Source: Paracoccaceae bacterium (GTDB lineage Bacteria; Pseudomonadota; Alphaproteobacteria; Rhodobacterales; Rhodobacteraceae). From it: 63,567 bases of DNA. The stretch spans positions 1-63,567 of the forward strand of contig JAAELR010000069.1 of assembly GCA_024226455.1 (NCBI GenBank), in the 5' to 3' direction. Shown in pieces: positions 9,542 to 19,800 of this stretch. The notes under the pieces are model-generated. The model had not been told where the DNA came from. It did no database searches and saw only the letters and a list, made by a program, of their open reading frames with translations. The position numbers were made by a program, and so were the translations under genes. Within the stretch, counting starts at the first letter, position 1; each line of letters opens with the position of its first letter.

Positions 9542-10531
9542 ATGGCTGCGAAGAAAGCGACCGCAACCGCCAATATCGACAAGGGCGAATTGCTGGAATA
9601 CTACCGCCAGATGCTGCTGATCCGGCGCTTCGAAGAGAAGGCCGGCCAGCTATACGGCATGGGGCTGATCGGAGGCTTTTGTCACCTTTATATCGGGCAA
9701 GAGGCGGTGATCGTCGGGCTGGAGGCTGCGGCCGAAGAGGGCGACAAGCGCATAACCAGCTACCGCGACCACGGCCATATGCTGGCCTGCGGCATGGATC
9801 CCAGGGGCGTGATGGCTGAATTGACCGGGCGCGAGGGCGGTTATTCCAAGGGCAAGGGCGGCTCAATGCACATGTTCAGCCGCGAGAAACACTTTTACGG
9901 TGGTCACGGCATCGTAGGTGCCCAGGTGCCGCTGGGGGCCGGGCTGGCCTTCGCCGACAAATACCTCGTCAACAAGCGCGTCACCTTCACCTATTTCGGC
10001 GACGGCGCGGCGAACCAGGGGCAGGTCTATGAGACATTCAACATGGCCGCTCTTTGGGATCTGCCGGTGATCTTCGTGATCGAGAACAACCAGTATGCCA
10101 TGGGCACGGCGCAGCGGCGTTCAACCTCGACACCCGACATCTACACCCGCGGCGAGGCGTTCGGCATCGCCGGCGAGGCGGTCGATGGCATGGATGTCCT
10201 GGCTGTAAAGGCGGCCAGCCAGACCGCCATCGCGCATTGCCGTGCCGGCAAGGGCCCCTATATTCTGGAAGTGAAAACATACCGTTACCGCGGCCATTCC
10301 ATGTCGGACCCGGCCAAGTACCGGACCCGCGAGGAAGTGCAGAAGGTGCGTGAGGAGCGCGACGCGATCGAGAATGTGCGCCAGCTGCTGCTTTCGGGCA
10401 AACACGCCACCGAGGACGATCTGAAGGCGATCGACAAGGAAATCAAGGCCGTGGTCAACGAGGCTGCGGAGTTTTCCAAGCAAAGCCCCCAGCCGGCGCT
10501 CGACGAACTTTTCACCGATATCTACGCCTGA
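9542..10531 (+). CDS. pdhA: Pyruvate dehydrogenase E1 component, alpha subunit
   Basis: Thiamine-diphosphate-dependent decarboxylation of pyruvate, first step of the pyruvate dehydrogenase complex. The 329-residue product shows the ThDP motif GDGAANQGQ...NNQYAMGT (about residues 155-190), the FCHLYIGQEA segment and the phosphorylation-loop-like YRYRGHSMSDPAKYR. GGAGGAGG at 9526-9533 places the start at the ATG 9542, not at the upstream in-frame GTG 9524. It is first in an operon pdhA-pdhB-two small ORFs-pdhC; the palindrome at 9495-9512 is a candidate control site. No E3 (lpd) gene follows in this window. Confidence 0.97.
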   Translation: MAAKKATATANIDKGELLEYYRQMLLIRRFEEKAGQLYGMGLIGGFCHLYIGQEAVIVGLEAAAEEGDKRITSYRDHGHMLACGMDPRGVMAELTGREGGYSKGKGGSMHMFSREKHFYGGHGIVGAQVPLGAGLAFADKYLVNKRVTFTYFGDGAANQGQVYETFNMAALWDLPVIFVIENNQYAMGTAQRRSTSTPDIYTRGEAFGIAGEAVDGMDVLAVKAASQTAIAHCRAGKGPYILEVKTYRYRGHSMSDPAKYRTREEVQKVREERDAIENVRQLLLSGKHATEDDLKAIDKEIKAVVNEAAEFSKQSPQPALDELFTDIYA

Positions 10532-10546
10532 GGGGAGCGAACCGAC

Positions 10547-11941
10547 ATGGCAACCGAAATTCTTATGCCCGCACTGTCTCCGACGATGGAGGAAGGCACA
10601 CTGGCGAAATGGCTGGTGAAAGAGGGCGACACTGTGGTCTCGGGCGACGTGATCGCCGAGATCGAGACCGACAAGGCAACGATGGAGTTCGAGGCCGTGG
10701 ATGAGGGCGTGGTGGGCGCAATCCTGGTGGCCGATGGTACCGAGGGCGTCAAGGTCAACACGCCCATCGCGGTGATCGGCGAAGAAGGCGAGGACATGAG
10801 CGCCACTGCCGTGCCGACCGAGACCAGCGTTGCGGTTCCGGCGGCTCTGGAGGGCTTCGAGGGCAAGCTCGCCGCCTCCCCGACATCTGCCCATGCCCCG
10901 ACCCCCGGCCCCGCCGCACCCGAGGTGGATCTTTCGCCGGACTGGCCAGAGGGTACAGAGATGAAGCCGACCACCGTGCGCGAGGCGCTGCGCGATGCGA
11001 TGGCCGAGGAGATGCGCAACGACGAGACGGTGTTCATTATGGGCGAGGAGGTGGCCGAGTACCAGGGCGCCTATAAGGTCACCCAAGGATTGCTGGACGA
11101 GTTCGGCGACAAGCGCGTCATCGACACCCCGATCACCGAGCATGGCTTTGCCGGTATCGGTGTGGGGGCGGCGTTGGGCGGGCTGAGGCCCGTGGTCGAG
11201 TTCATGACCTTCAACTTCGCCATGCAGGCGATGGACCAGATCATCAACTCTGCCGCCAAGACGCTTTATATGTCGGGCGGTCAGATGGGCGCGCCGATGG
11301 TGTTTCGCGGACCCAATGGTGCCGCGGCCCGGGTCGGCGCCCAGCACAGCCAGGACTATGCCGCCTGGTTCATGCAGGTGCCGGGGCTGAAGGTGATCAT
11401 GCCTTACTCGGCGGCTGATGCGAAGGGGCTATTGAAGAGCGCCATCCGCGACCCCAACCCGGTGATCTGTCTGGAAAACGAGATCATGTACGGGCGGTCC
11501 TTCGAGGTGCCGGTGATGGACGACTTCACCATCCCGCTGGGCAAGGCCCGGATCTGGCGCGAAGGCGCGGACGTGACCATCGTCAGCTTTGGCATCGGCA
11601 TGAGCTATGCGCTGGAAGCGGCTGAAAAGCTTGCCAAAGACGGCATCGAAGCCGAGGTGATCGACCTGCGCACGCTGCGCCCGATGGACACCGGCGCCAT
11701 CATCCGTTCAGTGATGAAGACCAACCGCTGTGTAACGGTAGAGGAAGGCTGGCCGCAGGGATCGGTCGGCAGTTATATCAGTTCGGTTCTGATGCAGCAG
11801 GCATTCGACTATCTCGACGCGCCGGTGATCAACTGCACCGGCAAGGACGTGCCGATGCCCTATGCGGCGAACCTGGAAAAGCTGGCGCTGGTGACCACCG
11901 ACGAGGTGGTCGACGCCGTGAAACAAGTTACCTACCGGTAA
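10547..11941 (+). CDS. pdhB: Pyruvate dehydrogenase E1 beta subunit with N-terminal lipoyl domain
   Basis: A 464-residue fusion: a biotinyl/lipoyl domain (about 1-80, lipoyl lysine in [10 protein letters not shown]), an Ala/Pro-rich linker (about 85-130), then a transketolase-type E1 beta (about 140-464, with [25 protein letters not shown] and [17 protein letters not shown]). The fusion is the usual alphaproteobacterial form. Its lipoyl domain is almost identical in sequence to that of E2 (pdhC) 2 kb downstream, indicating a shared or duplicated module. It starts 15 bases after pdhA. Confidence 0.97.
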   Translation: MATEILMPALSPTMEEGTLAKWLVKEGDTVVSGDVIAEIETDKATMEFEAVDEGVVGAILVADGTEGVKVNTPIAVIGEEGEDMSATAVPTETSVAVPAALEGFEGKLAASPTSAHAPTPGPAAPEVDLSPDWPEGTEMKPTTVREALRDAMAEEMRNDETVFIMGEEVAEYQGAYKVTQGLLDEFGDKRVIDTPITEHGFAGIGVGAALGGLRPVVEFMTFNFAMQAMDQIINSAAKTLYMSGGQMGAPMVFRGPNGAAARVGAQHSQDYAAWFMQVPGLKVIMPYSAADAKGLLKSAIRDPNPVICLENEIMYGRSFEVPVMDDFTIPLGKARIWREGADVTIVSFGIGMSYALEAAEKLAKDGIEAEVIDLRTLRPMDTGAIIRSVMKTNRCVTVEEGWPQGSVGSYISSVLMQQAFDYLDAPVINCTGKDVPMPYAANLEKLALVTTDEVVDAVKQVTYR

Positions 11942-11950
11942 GGACTTGGT

Positions 11951-12229
11951 ATGTTTGGAAGAAAGAAGCCCATTCGCGTCGACAACCCTCTAGTCGTCGC
12001 CTTTTATGAGAACGACAATTCGCTCAACGTCCGAATTGATGCGGCGCAACTCGAAGAGCCAGGTTGGGCTGGCATTATCCCAGCCGACTTGGAAGTTCAC
12101 TTTGCTAGTGCGCTTGCCGCGACTGGAAAGGCTGCATCTGTAGAAGGTGCTGTAGAGCAAATCCGAGCCGTATATATGGCGGAAATTGCAAATCCGACCG
12201 ACGCGCCGACAGGCCGCCTTGAAAACTAG
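11951..12229 (+). CDS. Small DUF5076-like protein inside the pdh operon
   Basis: A 92-residue soluble protein: a basic start (MFGRKKP), then a two-layer pattern with WAGIIPADLEVHFASALA, which resembles the WG-LLADVARH-A-AYA core of DUF5076 proteins of alphaproteobacteria. The function is unknown. Its base composition is visibly more AT-rich than pdhB and pdhC on either side. It begins 9 bases after pdhB and is co-directional, so it should be co-transcribed. The family call is from memory of the motif only. Confidence 0.6.
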   Translation: MFGRKKPIRVDNPLVVAFYENDNSLNVRIDAAQLEEPGWAGIIPADLEVHFASALAATGKAASVEGAVEQIRAVYMAEIANPTDAPTGRLEN

Positions 12230-12238
12230 GGACAAAAA

Positions 12239-12499
12239 ATGGAAGTCAAGGGCCGCGATATCGTTACCGAAAGCTACCGGGTGGTCGTCGATGTAGACGG
12301 CAAAAGCGTCACCGCATTGGTGCCCGAACGTCTGGCTGCGGGTTTTCGGGTGATCGGTTCGCGCCCCTCGCACCAGACCGCCTATGTCTGGATCGCCGCC
12401 AACAAAGAGAAAATCGAGGCCGCTATCGCAAAACTCGCACACGGGTCTGCACGCCTGAAGGCCCCGTTCGACCTGATTACGCTTGTTAAGGAACACTGA
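12239..12499 (+). CDS. Small conserved protein inside the pdh operon (DUF1488-like)
   Basis: An 86-residue protein with beta-strands ([20 protein letters not shown]) and a C-terminal helix ([19 protein letters not shown]). The layout resembles DUF1488-type proteins, where a short sheet precedes an F-anR-rIe-aA helix, but the match is weak. It ends 1 base before the pdhC start, so it is tightly coupled to pdhC. No catalytic motif is seen. It could be an assembly or regulatory factor for the complex, which is inference from position. Confidence 0.6.
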   Translation: MEVKGRDIVTESYRVVVDVDGKSVTALVPERLAAGFRVIGSRPSHQTAYVWIAANKEKIEAAIAKLAHGSARLKAPFDLITLVKEH

Positions 12500-12500
12500 C

Positions 12501-13805
12501 ATGCCCACGGAAATTCTGATGCCCGCATTGTCGCCCACTATGGAAGAGGGCACGCTGGCGAAATGGCTGGTCAAGGAGGGCGATACGGTCAGCTCTGGCG
12601 ACCTGCTGGCCGAGATCGAGACCGACAAGGCGACAATGGAGTTCGAGGCCGTCGACGAGGGCGTCGTCGGCAAGCTGCTGGTCGCCGAGGGCAGCGAGGG
12701 CGTCAAGGTCAATACGCTGATCGCGGTGCTGCTGGAAGACGGTGAAAGCGCCGACGAAATGGGCGCGGCCTCTTCGGTCGCTACCGCTCCCTCATCGGCG
12801 CCGCAAGCCACGAGCGATGCGAGCGTTGGGATGCCAGCAGAGCGCCCTGCCCCGGCAGCACCCGCCGCCACCGACGGCAGCCGTCTGTTCGCTTCGCCGC
12901 TGGCCCGCCGCATTGCCGCCGACAAGGGGCTCGATCTGGCCCGGATCTCCGGCTCGGGCCCGCGGGGCCGTATCGTCAAGGCGGATATCCTGGGCGCCAC
13001 GGCCCAGCCCGCCGCCGCCCCGACTGCGACCGGGGCCCCTGCCCCTGCCCCGGTAGCGGCTGCAGCACCAACCGGCATGTCGGCCGACACCGTACTGAAA
13101 ATGTACCAGACCCGCGAGTTTGAGGAAATCACTCTCGACGGCATGCGCAAGACCATCGCCGCCCGGCTTTCCGAGGCCAAGCAGACCATCCCGCATTTCT
13201 ATCTGCGCCGCGATATCCACCTGGATGCGCTCTTGAAGTTCCGCGGCCAGCTCAACACCCAGCTCGCCGAGCGCGGCATCAAGCTCTCGGTCAACGACTT
13301 CATCATCAAGGCCTGCGCGCTGGCGTTGCAGCAAGTGCCGGCGGCCAACGCGGTCTGGGCCGGTGACCGGATGCTGCAACTGAAACCTTCGGATGTGGCG
13401 GTGGCCGTGGCTATCGAAGGCGGGCTCTTCACGCCGGTCCTGCAGGACGCGCACCTGAAATCGCTGTCGGCTCTTTCTGCAGAGATGAAAGACCTCGCCA
13501 CCCGCGCCCGCGAGCGCAAACTTGCGCCGCATGAGTACCAGGGCGGCAGTTTTGCGATCTCTAACCTCGGCATGTTCGGCGTCGAGAATTTCGACGCCGT
13601 GATCAACCCGCCGCACGGGTCGATCCTTGCCGTCGGCGCGGGCGTGAAAAAGCCGGTCGTGGGGCAAGATGGCGAACTGACCGCGGCCACGGTGATGAGC
13701 GTCACGTTAAGCGTCGATCACCGGGTGATCGACGGCGCGCTGGGGGCCGAATTCCTGACTGCAATCAAGGAAAACCTGGAAAGCCCGATCGCCATGCTGG
13801 CCTGA
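12501..13805 (+). CDS. pdhC: Dihydrolipoamide acetyltransferase, E2 of pyruvate dehydrogenase
   Basis: Transfers acetyl from lipoamide to CoA and forms the core of the complex. The 434-residue product has one lipoyl domain (1-80, lysine in [10 protein letters not shown]), an Ala/Pro linker, a peripheral-subunit-binding domain (about 130-167, [16 protein letters not shown] and [13 protein letters not shown]), a second Ala/Pro linker, and the catalytic domain (about 205-434) ending with the active-site [14 protein letters not shown]. The ATG at 12501 has AAGGA at 12488-12492. It is last in the operon, followed by a clear terminator. Confidence 0.97.
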   Translation: MPTEILMPALSPTMEEGTLAKWLVKEGDTVSSGDLLAEIETDKATMEFEAVDEGVVGKLLVAEGSEGVKVNTLIAVLLEDGESADEMGAASSVATAPSSAPQATSDASVGMPAERPAPAAPAATDGSRLFASPLARRIAADKGLDLARISGSGPRGRIVKADILGATAQPAAAPTATGAPAPAPVAAAAPTGMSADTVLKMYQTREFEEITLDGMRKTIAARLSEAKQTIPHFYLRRDIHLDALLKFRGQLNTQLAERGIKLSVNDFIIKACALALQQVPAANAVWAGDRMLQLKPSDVAVAVAIEGGLFTPVLQDAHLKSLSALSAEMKDLATRARERKLAPHEYQGGSFAISNLGMFGVENFDAVINPPHGSILAVGAGVKKPVVGQDGELTAATVMSVTLSVDHRVIDGALGAEFLTAIKENLESPIAMLA

Positions 13806-13813
13806 CTGGCCAC

Positions 13814-13844
13814 AAAAGAGCCCCGGCCAGACGCCGGGGCTTTT
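13814..13844. terminator. Bidirectional intrinsic terminator after pdhC
   Basis: AAAA, then AGCCCCGGC (13819-13827), loop, GCCGGGGCT (13833-13841) and TTT. The GC-rich 9-bp stem has A-run and T-run flanks on both sides and lies between the convergent pdhC and DUF3365 genes, so it can stop transcription from either side. Confidence 0.88.
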
Positions 13845-13856
13845 CGCGTTCGGGGA

Positions 13857-14432
13857 TTACTCCGCCAGAACCTTTGAGAGCGTGAAGACACCGCGCATCT
13901 CGCCGGCCGAGAACCCCCGGGCAGCATCCGCCGGGTAAAGCTCGGCCAGCTTGCCCACCACCGGCTCGGTCACATTGTCGCCGCCATGGCAGTTCAGGCA
14001 GACCTCCCCTGTCGGGATCGCCTTGACCATACGAAAGACCTGGGCTCCGTCCTCCTCGACGATAGCCACCTTGGCCAGATCGGCGGCCTTTTCCCCGGCT
14101 GCCTGGCGCACCAGAAATTCCTCTATGGCCGCAGCGGTGAACGCGTCCGCAGCGTTGTCGGGGTTGCGCAGCTTGTGGCTGGACCGACCTACCGACCAGG
14201 CGCTGGAACCCGAGATAGCGCCGGCGATCTCTGGCGCACGCTCATTGCAGACGCTGATCGCGTTCACCGGCCCGCCCTCTTGCATCGCCGCCACCAGTTC
14301 CGCCTTCAAAGCACCGCCGAACTCCATGATCAGCGCCTTGCCTTCCGCTGCCAGCGCCGCCTTGTCAGCCGCCTGCACACCAGTCGCCAGCACCGCCAGC
14401 ACCGCACCTGTTACTATCGTCCTGGTCTTCAT
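13857..14432 (-). CDS. Exported DUF3365-type (Tll0287-like) haem protein
   Basis: A 191-residue protein with a Sec signal peptide (cut near VQAAD, residue 22) and one c-type haem motif CLNCHGGD near residue 148. The rest matches the DUF3365/Tll0287-like sensor fold, including AISVCNERAPEIA and the WSVGRSS-KLRNPDN segment. It is probably periplasmic and redox- or ligand-sensing; the family role is not settled. The frame extends upstream to 14630, but the ATG at 14432 with GGGAAGGA before it gives the signal peptide and is chosen. It is convergent with pdhC and downstream of cysE with a terminator between. Confidence 0.85.
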   Translation of the reverse strand: MKTRTIVTGAVLAVLATGVQAADKAALAAEGKALIMEFGGALKAELVAAMQEGGPVNAISVCNERAPEIAGAISGSSAWSVGRSSHKLRNPDNAADAFTAAAIEEFLVRQAAGEKAADLAKVAIVEEDGAQVFRMVKAIPTGEVCLNCHGGDNVTEPVVGKLAELYPADAARGFSAGEMRGVFTLSKVLAE

Positions 14433-14598
14433 CGCAAAATCCTTCCCGATCGCTGCACCTCCGGTGCGGTAACCCGCCCCGGTACAAGCCCCAGTATGGC
14501 GCAGGGCAAAGGGTTCGGCCAATGGCCCGAGACCGTGCAGTATCGTCGCATTCGGCGGGGTTTCGCCATCCGCCTCGCCGGGCAGGAGGGCTAAAGCC

Positions 14599-14622
14599 AA
14601 AAAACGGCCCCCGAAGGAGCCG
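14599..14622 (-). terminator. Intrinsic terminator of cysE
   Basis: On the minus strand: CGGCTCC, loop TTCG, GGGGCCG, then six T. One G-T wobble in a 7-bp stem with a stable UUCG loop. It lies 27 bases after the cysE stop. Confidence 0.85.
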
Positions 14623-14649
14623 CATCGCATCGTATCGGATTTTCGTCTG

Positions 14650-15459
14650 TCAGTTCTTGACGCCGATCAACTGATCCATCGAGATCGAGGGCTGCGAACA
14701 GCCCGCCTCGCCCACGATCTTGGCCGGCACTCCGGCGACAGTCTTTTTGGCCGGTATGTCCTGCAACACCACTGACCCGGCTGCGATCCGGCTGCAATCG
14801 CCGACGGAAATATCGCCCAGAACCTTGGCGCCGGCTCCGATCAGCACGCCGCATCCAATTGTCGGGTGGCGTTGCTGTTCTTCTTTGCCGGTGCCGCCCA
14901 GAGTGACCGAATGCAGCATAGAGACATTGTCGCCCACGGTCGCCGTTTCGCCGATGACGATGGAATGGGCGTGGTCGATCATGATCCCCTTGCCGATCCT
15001 GGCGGCAGGGTGGATGTCTATGCCGAAAATTTCGGAAACCCGCATCTGCATGAAATAAGCCATGTCCCTGCGGCCTTGCCGCCAAAGCCAATGGCCGACG
15101 CGATAGGCCTGCGTCGCCTGAAAGCCCTTGAAATACAACAAGGGCTGGATGAACCGGTGGCACGCCGGATCACGGTCGACAACCGCGACAATGTCGGCCC
15201 GGGCCGCGGCGCCGAGATCGGGATCGTCCAGATAGGCCTGGTCGGCGATCTCGCGGATGATCTGTTCCGACATCTCGCTGGAGGCCAGTTTTTGTGCCAC
15301 CCGGTAGGCCAAGGCCTTTTCAAGCGTCGCGTGGTGCAGCACCACCGCATGCACAAGCCCGCCCAACAGCGGCTCCTGCTCCACCGCAGCCTCGCCCTCA
15401 GACCGGATCCGGCTCCAGACCGGATCAATCTCGGCCAGTTTCGTGCGCGTTTCTGCCAT
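14650..15459 (-). CDS. cysE: Serine O-acetyltransferase
   Basis: Makes O-acetylserine from serine and acetyl-CoA, the first step of cysteine synthesis. The 269-residue product has the N-terminal helical SAT domain (about 10-140, including AHRV-like HRFIQPLLYFKGFQATQAYR) and a left-handed beta-helix of hexapeptide repeats (about 150-245) with the active-site DHAHSIVIGETA and GSVVLQDIPAKKTVAGVPA. The ATG at 15459 follows GGAGGGAAG; the frame reaches 15474. It is transcribed alone and ends at its own terminator. Confidence 0.95.
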   Translation of the reverse strand: MAETRTKLAEIDPVWSRIRSEGEAAVEQEPLLGGLVHAVVLHHATLEKALAYRVAQKLASSEMSEQIIREIADQAYLDDPDLGAAARADIVAVVDRDPACHRFIQPLLYFKGFQATQAYRVGHWLWRQGRRDMAYFMQMRVSEIFGIDIHPAARIGKGIMIDHAHSIVIGETATVGDNVSMLHSVTLGGTGKEEQQRHPTIGCGVLIGAGAKVLGDISVGDCSRIAAGSVVLQDIPAKKTVAGVPAKIVGEAGCSQPSISMDQLIGVKN

Positions 15460-15544
15460 CGAACTTCCCTCCAATACGGGTTTGTTCTACTACAGATAGG
15501 GGTTTACGTTCAAACACAATGCCAGAGGCCGATGATTTCTCGTG

Positions 15545-15883
15545 ATGGATAGCAATCGTCTAACGCAGTTCCGCACCGGGCTTGAAAAGCTTCGCGCCCA
15601 GATCGACCAAGACGACGAAATGGGCCGAGACGGGCAGAAAACCGTCGCGCTAGATCAGCAGTCGGTGGGCCGCCTGTCGCGTATGGACGCGCTGCAGCAG
15701 CAGGCCATGGCCAAGGCGACCCAGGCAAGGCGGGGGCAGATGCGGCAGCGGATCGAGGCCGCGCTGGTCCGGATGGATGAGGGAGAATTCGGCTATTGCA
15801 GCGAATGCGGAGAGGATATCCCCATCAAACGGCTGGACCTCGACCCCACAGTGCCCACTTGCATCACCTGCGCCCGCGGCTGA
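15545..15883 (+). CDS. DksA/TraR-family zinc-finger protein
   Basis: A 112-residue protein with a coiled-coil N-terminal half (about 1-70) and a C-terminal four-cysteine zinc finger (CSECGEDIP ... CITCARG, about 85-112). Such proteins bind the RNA polymerase secondary channel, often with ppGpp, but this short form lacks parts of classic DksA, so its target genes are unknown. A GTG immediately precedes the ATG at 15545; ATG is chosen, though no good ribosome site is visible. It is divergent from cysE and its end overlaps the last GTA-side gene by 20 bases. Confidence 0.85.
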   Translation: MDSNRLTQFRTGLEKLRAQIDQDDEMGRDGQKTVALDQQSVGRLSRMDALQQQAMAKATQARRGQMRQRIEAALVRMDEGEFGYCSECGEDIPIKRLDLDPTVPTCITCARG

Positions 15884-16175
15884 CTCGGCGGCGAGGGTGC
15901 AGCCATTCCACCAGAGCCTCGAACACCATTGCCATGCAACCGCAATAGTCGCGGTCGTCCAGGCGAGGCTCCGGCGGCGGCGCCTTGGCAAGCGCCGCCA
16001 CCATCAGGCTTCCGTCACCCCATTCCGGATGCAGCCGCCCAGTCACCAGCCGGTACCGGTCTGCCATGGATGCCTGACAGAGCATCCGCTTCATCGCATC
16101 CGGTCGAAGCCTGATCGGCATCCGGTAGAGCACCCGCGCGGCAGCAACCACATCGCCATGCAAGACGGGACGCAT
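15864..16175 (-). CDS. Conserved small protein at the distal end of the GTA cluster
   Basis: A 103-residue basic protein (RPVLHGDVVAAARVLYRMP, then YRLVTGRLHPEWGDGSLM and a C-terminal DDRDYCGCMAMVFEALVEWL). No known catalytic motif is visible. The ATG at 16175 lies 4 bases after the DUF2793 stop, so it is probably read with the GTA tail genes. A C-terminal CxC pair near residue 83 might bind metal. I have seen similar small proteins behind Roseobacter GTA clusters but give no function. Confidence 0.7.
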   Translation of the reverse strand: MRPVLHGDVVAAARVLYRMPIRLRPDAMKRMLCQASMADRYRLVTGRLHPEWGDGSLMVAALAKAPPPEPRLDDRDYCGCMAMVFEALVEWLHPRRRVSRGRR

Positions 16176-16179
16176 GCGC

Positions 16180-16890
16180 CTAGATCCCTGGCACGGTCGG
16201 CAGGTAATAGTGCAGCGCAAGACGCAGCTCTCCGGCGGCGAAATCACCGCCATTTGCAGTTATTTCCAGCGCGGTGTCGGCGTAATAGGTCACCGGCTGC
16301 CCGGTGATGCCCACCATCCAGGTGCCCTGCGCCAGACCGTTGCCGCTGCCATAGCGGGTCGCCGCCCCGCTGACCCCGACATCGAAACCGGTCAGCGTCC
16401 CGGTGATCACCGTCTTCACCCGGCCCGTCACCGCAAAGACCATAGCATATTGCGGGATCAGCACAGAGGTGGTCGAAACGGTCTCGACCCCAAAGCTGTG
16501 ATCGAACTCCGCAACATCAAAAATCGACGCTGCCCCGTTCGGTGACACAGCCAGCGCCGCAGACACCCATCCAGCGCCGTCATGGATCACCGCTTTTCCG
16601 GTATCAGCCACGAAAGCCCGCCAGCCGGTCTGCGGCGACACAAAGACCCAGCCACCATTCGACCAGATGGCGATTTCTCCATCATGCCCGGTCCAGGCGC
16701 CAGTTGCGCCGACGCAAACCCCATGCGCCTCGCCGGCCGCCGCACTGGCGGGCGGCGCGGTGACGCTCACCGATTGCAACGTCAGATGGGTCAGCCCGTC
16801 GAGCCGCGCCAGGGCCTCGTTGACGGTCACATGTTTCTGCGCCTGCGACGGCTGCAGCAACGGCAGCCCCAATTGCGAGGTGTCAGTCAT
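16180..16890 (-). CDS. DUF2793 protein, probable GTA tail fibre component
   Basis: A 236-residue protein starting with LGLPLLQPSQAQKHVTVNEAL, the DUF2793 hallmark, followed by a WTGHDGEIAIWSNGGWVFV-type beta-rich segment and a C-terminal jelly-roll-like part (from about 115). DUF2793 proteins are found at the ends of phage and GTA tail modules and are thought to take part in receptor contact. It overlaps the end of the large tail gene by 8 bases, consistent with co-expression. Confidence 0.85.
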   Translation of the reverse strand: MTDTSQLGLPLLQPSQAQKHVTVNEALARLDGLTHLTLQSVSVTAPPASAAAGEAHGVCVGATGAWTGHDGEIAIWSNGGWVFVSPQTGWRAFVADTGKAVIHDGAGWVSAALAVSPNGAASIFDVAEFDHSFGVETVSTTSVLIPQYAMVFAVTGRVKTVITGTLTGFDVGVSGAATRYGSGNGLAQGTWMVGITGQPVTYYADTALEITANGGDFAAGELRLALHYYLPTVPGI

Positions 16891-19800
16891 CGATAGTAAT
16901 CCTCCTGAAGGGTCCCGGCCCGAACCGGTCAGAGACCTGGGCCACTGCTAACTCAAAGGGCGCGGTCACCCCGTCGGTCGTTCGTTCTGCGGCACTGTAG
17001 GTGAATGCAGGGGTTTGGACATTTGCCTCGCGAACCACCGCCTGATCCTTGACGACCTGCACCAGGTACTGCTCGGCCGCCTCGCCCAGGGGCACCTCAA
17101 CCGATTGCCAGCTGTCGCCGTCGATCCGTGTACGTCGCACCCAGCCGGCGGACACGTCGCCGCCGCTATCGGTAGCCGCCCGCAGATGCGCCGGCGCGTA
17201 CGGGCGTAGCCCGATGCCGTCGAACGCCTCGACCAGATGCGCATAAGAGCCATCGTCCAGCGGTTTCTGGGCAGGACCGATCCGGTAGTGCCGCGGCAGC
17301 CCGCGCGCCGATTGCGCCAGATCGATCTGCTGCAGAGCCCCGTTCAGGATCACCACGACGCTGCCCGCAGGCCAGACCGCTGGCATGATCCCGTCCGTCC
17401 CCGCCTGCCCGCGCAGCCGCAGACCTAACTCGTATGTTCGCTCGCCGACCAGCTCGGCGGTGGTGAACTGGAACACCTCCCAATTGCCCGCGCTGCCATC
17501 GCCGATGGCCGCCACATTGGCGCCGTTCAGCAAGTCGAGATCGAGCGCCGAGGCCAGGTTTCCCGTGACCAGCTTGACCCTGAGCGCCGCGCCGCGGTCC
17601 AGCAACCCCGGGGCTGCCGCATTCATCGCCGTCTCGCTGAGACCTGCCACGGCAGAGCCTGCAATCAGCGTGTTCAACTCGTACCCGTCATCGGACGCCG
17701 AACTGTAAACCGCAACAGATCCCGGCCAGTAACACGCCACGGCCGCCGCGTGCGGCGCATGGGGGTCTTCGTTTCCGGTCAGCAAGGGCAGATCCAGAAA
17801 CAGGGGCTCTACCGGCCCCGGCGCCACATGGGGCTTCGTCCGGACCGCCGCCTCCACCGCGTCGCTCGGCGCATAGGTCTCGGGCTCGACCCGCACCGCA
17901 TCCAGCATCTGGAACCCGCTTTGCTCGACCCGGTCGATACGATAGCTGACCGTGCCGTCCGGGCCGGGCAGATCGACCACGTCGCCGGCCCCCACACCCA
18001 GATCCGACAACGGCAGGGCAAACTGCGCCGTGTCACGCGCTATCCGGGCCTCGCTAAGCCAGCGCTCGACGATGCCACGTGCCTCATGCCGCGTCAGCAC
18101 CAGCGGTATCTCCGACTGTGCCACCGAACCCGCGCTTTCGTCCGGAAACACCGCCTCTTCCGAACGCGCCTCGAACTCGCCATCCGCCTCGACAAAGCTC
18201 AGCCGCAGCCGTCCAGCCATCTCGGCCTCGGGGGCCCGCAGGAGGGTCAGGTCGCTGCCGTTCTCGCCCGAGACCGCCAGCCTTTCAAGGTCGAGTAACG
18301 CCTCGGCGCGCCCGTTGCGGCTGCGGAACATCAGGCCTCCACCGCGCTCAATGGCATCAAACCCGAAGGCCAGCATCAAGGGTTGCAACCTGGCCCGCGC
18401 CGTATCCGAATTTGCCGCAGAATAGCCTCGCACCAACCCCCACAGCCTTGACACGTCCGGCGCGCTCACCCCTGCTGTCTCGCAGATCTCGGCCACCACC
18501 CCGGCCAGCGATCGCGACGATGCACGCCCGTTCAGCCAGTGACCGCGCAAATAGTTGTCGCCGTCGCTCCAAAGCTCTGAGTTGCCGGGAAAATATGGAT
18601 ATGGCCGTGCGTCCCAGGCCCAGACATGGGCGCGCGACATATCCACCATCGGCGCGGCATAGTCGGCCGATACCGGGTTGTTCGCCTCATCCGCCCAATA
18701 AGAGGTGATGGCCCGCAGGTACTGCGCCTGGATGAAATCGTCCCGCCTTGCGCTGGAAAAATGCGGCAGGTTCGATTCCGACGATTTTGGATCAATAAAC
18801 TTGTTGGGCTGGTTGGTACCCTTGTCGATTGCCGCGCAACCGATCTCGGTGAACCAGATCGGTTTTGACTGCGGCGCCCAGATGGTCGCGCCCGGCTGGC
18901 GCACGCCGCCGACGCGTTCATGATGCGCCTGTGACCACCAGTTCTTCAGGTCCTTGTAGCGAAAGATCCAGGGCTCGCCATGGGCGGCATCGGTGATCGG
19001 CGTCCGCGTCTGCTGTTCACGGTCGCTGTCCGAGGCGTAGTACCAGTCATACCCCTCTCCCCCGGCGACATTGCCGCGCAGATAGTCAAGATCATAGACC
19101 GCCCCCCAACCGGTATCTGCATGGTTCTCGCCATCGCGCCAGTCGCTCAGCGGCATGTAGTTGTCTATACCGATGAAATCGATCTCGCTGTCGGCCCAGA
19201 GCGGATCGAGGTGGAAATACACATCCCCCGTCCCGTCCTGCGGCTGATAGCCAAAATATTCCGACCAGTCGGCGGCATAACCGATCTTCACACCCGCCCC
19301 CAGAATAGCCCGCACATCCCCCGCCAGCGTGCGCAGCGCGTCCACCGCAGGAAACATCCCGCCAGCGCCCCGGATCTGCGTCAGGCTGCGCATCTCGGAC
19401 CCGATGCAGAACGCCTCGACCCCGCCCGCCCTGGCGCAAAGATGCGCGTAATGCAGAATAAACCTGCGATAGCTCCACTCTGCCGGGCCAGTATAGCCGA
19501 CGCCGCCACCCGTATCGGTGAAATCACCCACCGCCGCGGAGCCAAAAAACCCGGCCACTTCAGCAGCCGCCGCGGAGGTCTGATCCGGACTGCCGATCTC
19601 TCCAGGCGCGACCGACAGCGTGATCCTCCCGCGCCACGGTAATACCGGTTGGTCCGTTGCCCCGCTCCACGGGTCGGCCAGGCCATTGTCGGCCATCTGA
19701 TCCATCAGGATGAACGGATAGAAAGTCACCGCCTTGCCCGCATCCTTCAGCGCCGCGATTGCCTCGAGCACAGAGCCATCCGCAGGCGTTCCACCATAAA

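Noticed and set aside
10121-11347. 408-residue minus-strand open frame opposite pdhA and pdhB
   Set aside because: His/Gly/Leu-rich translation typical of the antisense of GC-rich genes.
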